DNA of 64,000 bases from Nemophila menziesii (lineage: Eukaryota; Streptophyta; Magnoliopsida; Boraginales; Hydrophyllaceae): contig JARWIR010000027.1 of NCBI GenBank assembly GCA_029959085.1, forward strand, positions 4,092,001-4,156,000. Reading direction: 5' to 3'. The translations under genes were made by a program, and so were the position numbers. Position 1 is the first letter of the stretch, and every line of letters begins with the position of its first letter. This document shows, piece after piece, positions 56,810-64,000 of the stretch. The notes under the pieces are model-generated. The model was given only the letters and a program-made list of their open reading frames with translations. It was not told the origin of the DNA and ran no database searches.

Positions 56810-58297
56810 TGGTGGGGCCTAGGGTGTGATAAAATAAGATATGAATAAAGTGCAAAAACATCCTAAAACTACACGGTTCTGCAAGTATACAGATCGTATG
56901 CAAGTTTTAGATAAAGATTTGTTCTGCAGAGACTACAGAGGTTAGGAGAATCTTATGCAAATACCAAGTGTAAATAACTAAAGCTAGAACAACTAAACGC
57001 AAATAAAAGTAAAGACAAATAGATTTTTGTTTGATTTTCTAATTAACTAAATTAAAACTAAGGAATTAAAGACAGATTATTAAATATGAAAGAGAAGTGA
57101 TATGAGAATATAGCTTAAGTTATTAGCATGTAATCCCCACTAGTTTTACCGTTCTAAACATGTAAGGGTGAATTATGTAGTATTTCCCTAATCGGTCCCA
57201 ATATGCTATCGGTAGTTTCAAATAGGATTTACCTGTGTCAATAAGGCTTCCTAAGCAAACTTTTCCTGTAATTGGTAGATAGTCACAAAGACTAAACCAT
57301 AGTGATTATCTAGCTAGGTTGGGTTGTCAGATCAAACCTAAAACTAAACGTTATGTGCTAAACATGCAATTAAACACCGTTGTCAATGGTATCCTAATTA
57401 CTAGATGGTAATTCCAATGGCGGCCGTCCACAAGAACACAGAATATAAATCCAAACACATAAACAGAGAATAAAAACTATAATTCTATTTAAAACATTGA
57501 ATTCCCAAATTAGATAGATTTCAATCAAAACTAGGGTTCATACATTAATGCTAAAACTCAAGCTAAAGAAAATTAGTTCATGCAAGAAAAGAAAGAAATT
57601 ACAAATTTAAAGGTAGAAGAAGACATTGTTGATGACAGCTCCTTCCAGACTTCTCTCTTGTGTTCTAAGCTTCCTCTTGGTTTAAGGTTTCACCAAGGAT
57701 GATTTAAGAGTGTTAAGAGGCTGTATTTATAGTGTAGAGGTTGACCTAATTCGTTTCTTTAGAGATAACTTAAGTAATGGACTTCTAGCCCAACTCAAAT
57801 TCGTATGGAAATAAAGATAAACACTGCTGCGCTATTTTGAGTGTATCTTCTTCGTTATTGGTCGGATTGAGCTCCATAAGATACCAAAAGAATCGCAACA
57901 GAATTATCTAGACCCTTTAGAAGGAAATCACCAAATTCGGCCTATTTCTTAGGTAAAAACACCAATCTTTAGACGTGTGTGTAGAATCCCAGATTTAGGC
58001 AGCTTTTCCTTTTCCATCTTTTTAGCCTTTGTTTCCTTATCTCCAATTTCCATGCATATCTCCTTCCATAAGTTGTTGTCTTTGACTTGGACTCTAATTA
58101 ATCTCCATAATTATCTTTAAAGCTTCACACTAAATAAACAATTAAACCCAATATGCTCTAAAAATAATAATTCTACAAATCAAGACCCAAAATAGGAAAG
58201 TGCACTAAATTAAGCTAAAATCAACCTATAAACTAATAAATAAGCCTAAAATGATGTCTCATGAGTATATTTTACTATCACAAATGAGGAGACATCA
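56810..58297 (-). repeat. C 3' LTR
   Basis: It is 1488 bp, from TGGTGGGGCC to GAGACATCA on the plus strand. An inverted copy of the terminus (GATGTCTC) lies near 58252. A TATAAATA box is on the minus strand at 57724-57731. Confidence 0.9.
57724..57731 (-). promoter_or_regulatory. TATA box of C LTR
   Basis: TATAAATA on the minus strand at the usual U3 position. Confidence 0.6.
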
Positions 58298-58313
58298 AGA
58301 CCCCCAAATCAAA
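58298..58313 (-). other. C polypurine tract
   Basis: The minus strand reads TTTGATTTGGGGGTCT, beside the LTR. Confidence 0.87.
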
Positions 58314-58314
58314 G

Positions 58315-58333
58315 TTGTATCGTCCCGATACAA
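58315..58333 (-). other. C hairpin with GGA loop before the PPT
   Basis: TTGTATCG-GGA-CGATACAA on the minus strand, identical to G, a perfect 8-bp stem. Confidence 0.8.
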
Positions 58334-59832
58334 TAAAAGTAAAGAACAGTAGGGTAGTCAAAATAAACAAGAAGAAGTCGGAGGAGAACAAGAACAAAAA
58401 TATAATGAATGATCCTAGAGCATAAATCCAAAAAAATCTCATGTAGTAATGCTCAAGAAATAATGCACAAATATGCCTAATATACATGTAATCAACATTC
58501 CATAACTTCAAGTTAAGATTAATTTCGCAATGCCAGAAAGAGAGGATGATAACTTAGTTCAGGTTAATGGCTATAGGTTGTTCATAGGTTCCAAATACAG
58601 CATCCAATGGTCCACTTACCTACTACCTAATAGCTCAATTGTTTCTCCATCTAGTAGTTAAAAATCGTAAGGTCTTGGTTATAACTTGGCTTAAGGACGG
58701 GTGTGGTATATGTGGATAATGAAAAGTGAGCTTTTGGCTCTCTCCTCACTAGCCATCAACGAATCGCCCTAGAGCTTGAGTTTTCACTCGAAGATGTTCT
58801 CACTCAACCCAATTTGTTGATGCTTTTTAATGTGCATCCCCAATAATCCCAATTAAAACCTTTGATGATATAAAATCCACTTTGCCGGTCCGAATATATA
58901 TTTCCTTTTCACATCAATTTTTCTTTTGTATAGTTATGATTCTCTTTTGCTGTTGAGATATCACACTATTTTTTTTCATATATATATATATTCTTTTTCT
59001 TTTTTATGCCCTTGTTGGCAAATTTAGCTCGTAGCTTCTTTTTCATTCACTATTACCCCGGCAAAGGGTTACAATAATAACAATTCATCATCAATAAAAT
59101 CACAAAGATAATTCCCAAATTCCCAAAGTTCCCTAATGATGAAACCCACCACCCCAAACTCAAGCTCTAAAACGAGTGTCTCAGGTTTTGCGATTCGAGT
59201 GCGGGTCATATAGATAAGTCCTACAAACTAGGGTATGGGTTATAATGTGGTTCAATAAAGGCTTTAGAAAGGCTCAGAGGGGCTAAGACGAATAAATAAC
59301 AATAATATCAAATAAAAAGGGTGAGAAGGTATAAAAGGCTTCAAGTGTTTTAACATGAAAGAACTGCCTTATTCATTTTTCTAACTAACGGATTTCGTTA
59401 CTTTTTCATTATTAGTTCATAGACAAGTGGGTTTTCAACTAATTTTAAACCTCACGTTCTACACACCAAATAACTATTCCTAAGTTTCAACGTGTTTTCT
59501 TAGCATTGCTCATTAACTTTTCTATCCTTTATTTCCCGTTTTCATACATGCATCTAAACAAATTTGTTGCATCTTTCAAAAACATACTACTTACTATCAT
59601 TGACCTAATAAAATCATGCTCAATAGGTACATTCAAGATATTCTATGCCTTAATTCAACCTAAAAAATTTAAATTTTATGCAAAAACGAAAAGAAGATGA
59701 GGACAACGAATCCCCACACCCCCAACTCAAAAGTGAGCCGTGTCCCCACGACTCGAAAAAGACTCAAGCATGAAATAAAATTTAAAATAAAACTAACTAA
59801 ACTACCTAATGCATACAAGCTATTGAGGAAAA
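58334..59832 (-). other. C conserved 3' non-coding tail
   Basis: It has CTTTGCCGG/CCGGCAAAG (58880-58888 and 59058-59066), the GGTGGTGGGTTTC purine tract near 59150, CGAGTGCGGGTCATAT (plus strand) near 59196, and the hairpin GAGTCGTG-GGGA-CACGGCTC on the minus strand (59735-59754). No gene. Confidence 0.82.
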
Positions 59833-60300
59833 TTAGAATGACCTACCTGGTTGGCCATAGAGATCCATCATATCATCCTCATCTTCTGAAGCTGAGGGAT
59901 CGGTGTAATTATCTATATCCTTGTACAAGGTCAAATTCTCTACCTTAGTCTCCAATTGCATGATTTCTACCCAAAGGTCTTTGTTATCTTCACGTAATCT
60001 TTTAACTTTGTTCTGTAACTGAATAGCCCAAGGAGGAAGATCATAAGCAATTTTAGAAGAAGAGGTAGAAGAACCTTGGTCTTGGATTTTTATTTTGTCT
60101 AAAGGCCTCCTTGATGGTGTGGACATTCTAGCAGTTAATCTCTTCTTTGGTAGTGGTTGTTCAGGTGCCTGTTCTTTTGATTCTTCAGAAACCTCATCAA
60201 GATTGATGGGTTTTTCAATGGTGGCTCCAGGCAATTTCTTATTCTTCCCAAGGATTGAACACTTTCTCTTGTATTCCATAGCTTCAGATCTGTTAGTCAT
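59833..60300 (-). CDS. C ORF3: short intact form without the core domain
   Basis: The intact 155-codon ORF starts MTNRSEAMEYKRK, sharing the MTNR start with A2 ORF3. It keeps a basic segment (LPKKRLTARMSTPSRRPLDKIK) and a Ser-rich linker. A likely coiled coil follows (LQNKVKRLREDNKDLWVEIMQLETK, given here as two overlapping heptad blocks, about residues 93-118), then an acidic tail. The 200-residue PF20167-type core of A2, B1 and G is missing. It sits at the ORF3 position, after the spacer and before the GAGTC hairpin and tail. It may be a deletion product or a minimal variant; intactness favours some persistence. No membrane segment is seen. Function is unknown; the coil suggests self-association. 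Confidence 0.72.
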   Translation of the reverse strand: MTNRSEAMEYKRKCSILGKNKKLPGATIEKPINLDEVSEESKEQAPEQPLPKKRLTARMSTPSRRPLDKIKIQDQGSSTSSSKIAYDLPPWAIQLQNKVKRLREDNKDLWVEIMQLETKVENLTLYKDIDNYTDPSASEDEDDMMDLYGQPGRSF

Positions 60301-61242
60301 ACTTGTTCACCCACAACTCAAGTTATACCAAGGATGGATTAAAAGTTTAAGGAAAATTGGTTTAGCTTGATGTTGTTGCTTGGAATTGATGGAAGAGAAA
60401 GGTTTGTTGATAGATCTTGGAAGAAATCTTTAAAGCTTGTTGAATTTGATGGTGTTTTGATGGTGTAGTGTGATGAATTTGATGAAGGATTGTGTTTATG
60501 GAAGATGTAGGAGAGGATTTGATGAGTTGGTGTGTTAATTGTGAAGGTTTGCACAAGCTTTAAGATGTATATATAGGGTTTGGGTCTGAAAAATTCATGT
60601 ATGGAAGGCTAGGGTTAATCTCATAAGGTAAGAATTTGATTAGGAAAAGAATTCCTTCACAAACCGCCTCTTGCGGTGCACCGGACGAAACCTGCGGTGT
60701 ACCGCAGCTTCTGATGCTCCAAATTTTTTTTTTTGCCCACTGGATAATACCCGAGCTAGCACCCCGTGGCACGTGTTTTGTGCCTGCGGACCAGGGGTGC
60801 GGTGCAGGGGATGGTCCGCGCCATGTCCGTCAAAAAACCCGTGGTACCCGACCCCGTGGCACGTGTTTTGGGCGTGCGGACTAGGGTCAGGTGTACCGCG
60901 CCTATCAGGTCAAATTTTTTCTTCTTTCTGGATAAAACCCGTGGTACCCGACCCGTGGTACGGGTTTTCTGGGCACGGTGCATCCCTGCGGACTAGGGGG
61001 TAGTCCGCGCCAGGCCTTGAGTTGCTCCAATTTTTTTTCCTTTCGACCCCAAACTCGTTTCCTGCACAATAACACACTACCTTTCTCTCCTATTAGCTTG
61101 TAAACATAATTATAAATATTCACTAACTTAAAATTATACACTACAAAGCAAAAACAACTAATCTAAAAAGCAATTTTAAAACAAGGGGTGTCTCCCAAGA
61201 GCACTTTTGTTTAACGTCTTTGAGTTAGACGTGTACCTCAGG
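60301..61242 (-). other. C pol-ORF3 spacer with palindromic repeats
   Basis: Next to pol on the minus strand is GACGTTAAACAAAAG (plus 61204-61218), identical to A2. The middle (about 60670-61015) is GC-rich and repetitive, and the part next to ORF3 is a low-complexity leader. Frames in it on both strands follow the repeat and are not accepted as genes. Confidence 0.8.
60673..61015. repeat. C tandem repeats with GCGGTGTACCGC and CCCGTGGTACCCG words
   Basis: Units begin at about 60762, 60852 and 60952 (periods 90 and 100 bp). Palindromes are at 60673-60683 and 60692-60707 (CTGCGGTGTACCGCAG), with a half-copy at 60889-60900. Confidence 0.82.
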
Positions 61243-62592
61243 CTAAGCGCATTCAACAAGGTAGATTTTCTCCCCTTGCCCAAAGTCCTCACTGTCATAG
61301 TATCTCTTCAAACGCTGGCCATTCACCATGAATGTCCGTTGCTCGGCTGGATTTTCAATCTCAATCGCTCCATGCGGTGTGACTTTGGTAACAATGTAAG
61401 GTCCTCCCCAACAGGATTTAAGCTTTCCTGGGTAGTTCGAAAATCGAGAGTTGTATAATAAAACCTTTTGTCCAATCTCGAAATGCTTTGGACGGAGCCG
61501 TTTATCATGCCATCGCTTTGTTTTCTCCTTATAGAGACGTGAATTTTCATAGGCAAGATAACGAAGCTCCTCCAACTCGTTCAACTGCATCATCCTTTGC
61601 TTCCCGGCCAAGTCTGGGTCTAGATTCAGAGTTTTGATAGCCCAGTAGGCTCGAGCTTCAAGTTCAATCGGTAGATGACACGCTTTGCCGTAGACCATGC
61701 GATATGGAGATGCCCCAACTGGTGTTTTAAATGCTGTTCTGTATGCCCAGAGAGCATCATCTAGCTTTAAAGACCAGTATTTCCTCGATTTGTTCACGGT
61801 CTTCTCAAGAATAGATTTGATTTCCCGGTTGGAAACTTCAGCTTGACCGTTAGTTTGTGGGTGATAACCGGTTGAAGTACGGTGTTTCACTCCAAACTTT
61901 CGAAGAAAATGTCTCAGGGGGGCATTAAGAAAATGGGTACCTTTATCACTGATTAGCACCCGTGGCGTACCATGTCTTGAAAAGATGTTTGATTTTAAGA
62001 ACTTAATCACAGTTTGAGCATCGTTCTTTGGTGTTGCCACTGCTTCTACCCATTTTGACACATAATCTACCGCAAGCAAAATATAAAGATTTCCATAGGA
62101 AGTGATGAAAGGTCCCATGAAATCTATTCCCCATACATCAAAGATTTCAACTTCAAGAATATTATTAAGTGGCATCGCGTCTCTTTATGATATATTGCCA
62201 GTGTGCTGGCATCTGTCACATGACTGGACAAAACGATGACAATCTTTGTGTATGGTGGGCCAATAGAACCCGGATTGAAGAATTTTAGCTGCAGTTCTAT
62301 CGCCTTTAAAGTGACCTCCATAAGGTGAACTATGACAACCTTCAATGATTTTCTCCATTTCACCTTCATGTACACATCTTCTAACCACTTGGTCACTACA
62401 TATCTTCCAGAGGTACGGTTCATCCCAATAATACTGTTTGGCCTGGTGACTCAATCTTTGTCTTTGTTGTGGGTGGAAATCTTTGGGGAAGACACCACTC
62501 ACAATGAGGTTGACTAGATCTGCATACCATGGCACAAAAGCACGTTTAATAGCAAAAAGTTGTTCATCAGGGAATACCTCTTTAACCAACAA
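61243..62592 (-). pseudogene. C integrase (one stop)
   Basis: The zinc module ([20 protein letters not shown], then HRFVQSCDRCQHTGNIS) lies at about 62185-62350. The core has D in GIDFMGPF near 62115, D in ISDKGTHF near 61945 and E in [10 protein letters not shown] near 61845. The spacing fits D-D-35-E. The C-terminal GPY/F stretch ([19 protein letters not shown]) lies near 61370-61425, and the frame ends YLVECA at 61243. A single stop (near 62180, before the core) breaks it. All visible catalytic residues are present. In the particle it would process and insert the cDNA. Confidence 0.92.
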
Positions 62593-64000
62593 TGGTTCTT
62601 TGTTCGCATCAGATCCTTCGAGCCTTGATAAATGATCAGCAACTTGATTATCGCATCCTTTTCAGTCTCGAATATCTATGTCGAATTCTTGAAGCAACAG
62701 TACCCATCTAATGAGACGCGGCTTAGCGTCCTTTTTATCCATGAGGTACCTAATAGCTGAATGGTCCGTGTATACAATAGTTTTCTTCCCAACCAGATAG
62801 GGACGAAATTTATCGAAAGCATAAACCACGGCTATCATCTCTTTCTCCGTTACTGTATAGTTCATCTGGGCAGCGTTGAAAGTCTTACTTGCATAATAAA
62901 TTGTGTGGAAAATCTTTTCTTTCCTCTGTCCCAACACAACACCCATAGCGTGATCACTAGCATCGCACATAAGTTCAAACGGAGCTTTCCAATCAGGAGG
63001 TATAACAATAGGTGTAGAGATCAGTTTTTCCTTAATCGTCAAAAACGCTTGAAGACATTCTTCAATAAAATTAAAAGGAGTATCCTTTTCAAGTAAAGAG
63101 CAAAGCGGTTTGGCGATCTTGGAGAAATCTTTAATAAATCGTCGATAAAATCCTGCGTGACCCAAGAAACTTTTCACTCCTTTAATAGAAACCGGAGGTG
63201 GTAGTGTTTTGATAACTTCAATTTTAGCACGATCAACCTCCATCCCTGCCTTCGAAACTTTATGTCCCAACACAATTCCCTCTTGAACGATGAAGTGGCA
63301 TTTTTCCCAATTAAGCACAAGATCTTTTTCTCTACATCTCACAAGGACTTTCTCAAGATTATTCAAACAATCATCAAAACTATCTCCAAACACCGAAAAA
63401 TCATCCATAAAAACCTCCAAGTATTTATCAATCATGTCCCAAAATATAGCCATCATGCACCTCTGGAACGTGGCAGGTGCATTGCATAAACCAAACGGCA
63501 TTCTTCTATAAGCAAAAGTACCAAACGGACATGTAAAAGTTGTTTTGTGTTGATCAAGGGGATCCACACAAATCTGATTATAACCTGAATATCCGTCAAG
63601 GAAACAGTAATATTCTCTCCCTGCAAGTTTGTCTAGCATCTGATCAATGAATGGTAGCGGGAAGTGATCTTTCTTTGTTGCTTTGTTCAGTCTTCGGTAA
63701 TCCATGCACACTTGCCACCCCACAACTGGTCTTGATGGTATGGCTTCGCCTTGATCATTAAGGATGGTAGTGAAACCTCCTTTCTTTGGAACACATTGTA
63801 CTGGACTAACCCAATCACTGCTAGCAATCGGATAGATAATTCCTGCGTCTAACAACTTGATGACTTCCTTCCTCACTACTTCTTTCATAGCTGGCATGAG
63901 TCTTCTCTGTCCATCTATAGATCGCCCACCTTCATTCTCAAGAATGATTTTGTGTTTGCAAAAACGGAAGGACTAATTCCTTTGATGTCGGCAATATTCC
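62593..64000 (-). pseudogene. C reverse transcriptase and RNase H (one stop, one frameshift)
   Basis: RT is open from 63897 to 62662, with [22 protein letters not shown] (in two parts near 63700), [10 protein letters not shown] near 63405 and the thumb. RNase H has CDASD near 62965, [19 protein letters not shown] near 62730, and the [16 protein letters not shown] end near 62650. One TGA at about 62661 replaces an Arg codon, a CpG-type C-to-T change. Upstream, between 63900 and 64000, the linker reads [16 protein letters not shown] only if one base is shifted near 63950. Protease lies off-window. This is the best preserved polymerase in the window. Confidence 0.92.

Larger units (their letters stand above)
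56810..64000 (-). mobile_element. Athila-type element C (5' part outside window)
   Basis: C reads right to left: RT onward (63897 down), integrase, palindromic spacer, short ORF3, tail, PPT (58298-58313), 3' LTR (56810-58297). The LTR end (ACACCCTAGGCCCCACCA on the minus strand) resembles B1. The left target site is probably TTGGT (56805-56809). C inserted into a LINE fragment. Gag, PBS and 5' LTR are off-window. Pol has the fewest breaks of any copy here. Confidence 0.92.

Noticed and set aside
60636..61141. Several overlapping frames in the C spacer on both strands
   Set aside because: They follow the tandem repeats in many phases and none is conserved.

Overview
The window is repeat-dominated plant nuclear DNA, most likely pericentromeric or intergenic heterochromatin of an angiosperm (probably a eudicot). 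The evidence is stacked Ty3/gypsy elements of the Athila type: tRNA-Asp-like primer binding sites, gag-PR-RT-RNase H-INT pol, an extra plant-specific third ORF, and LTRs of about 1.5-1.8 kb beginning TGATGTCTC and ending CACCA. L1-type LINE fragments, tRNA-like SINE copies and a copia-type LARD are also present. I see no host protein gene, rRNA, tRNA gene or CRISPR array.

Layout, left stack (four layers). A plant LINE remnant (18798-20718, +) was hit by Athila B1 (11869-18797, +). The gag of B1 was hit by Athila A1 (before 1 to 11868, -). The 5' LTR of A1 was hit by a non-coding copia-type element D (5530-10816, -; target duplication CGTCA).

Middle stack (three layers). An old Athila remnant E (about 21160-23699 and 44712-44902, +) was split inside its 3' LTR by element 2 (23700-44711, -; duplication ATCAT). 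Element 2 was split inside its 5' LTR by Athila A2 (30823-43501, +; duplication ATCAC). To the right are a truncated LTR F (44903-46418) joined directly to the third ORF, tail and 3' LTR of another Athila remnant G (46433-50626).

Right part. 50627-56809 holds three LINE RNase H modules, three copies of one SINE family (one split by a solo LTR with duplication CCCAT), and AT-rich DNA with nothing recognisable. Athila C (56810-64000, -) runs off the right edge and has the best preserved pol.

How the parts work together. In an active Athila element Gag forms the particle. Protease, RT/RNase H and integrase make and insert the cDNA, tRNA-Asp primes at the PBS, and plus-strand synthesis starts at the PPT beside the 3' LTR. 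Most gag-pol copies here carry stops or frameshifts. Most interesting is a set of conserved non-coding structures around the third ORF and the 3' end. They are about 100-bp tandem repeats loaded with GC-rich palindromes in the pol-ORF3 spacer, a GAGTCGTG/CACGACTC hairpin followed by a PPT-like tract just after ORF3, a long-range CTTTGCCGG/CCGGCAAAG pairing, a covarying GGA-loop hairpin directly before the true PPT, and a foldback at the start of the LTR. Also notable are three nested insertions at homologous spots in three host LTRs, and a B1-type element that has lost RT, RNase H and the integrase core but keeps gag, protease and ORF3.
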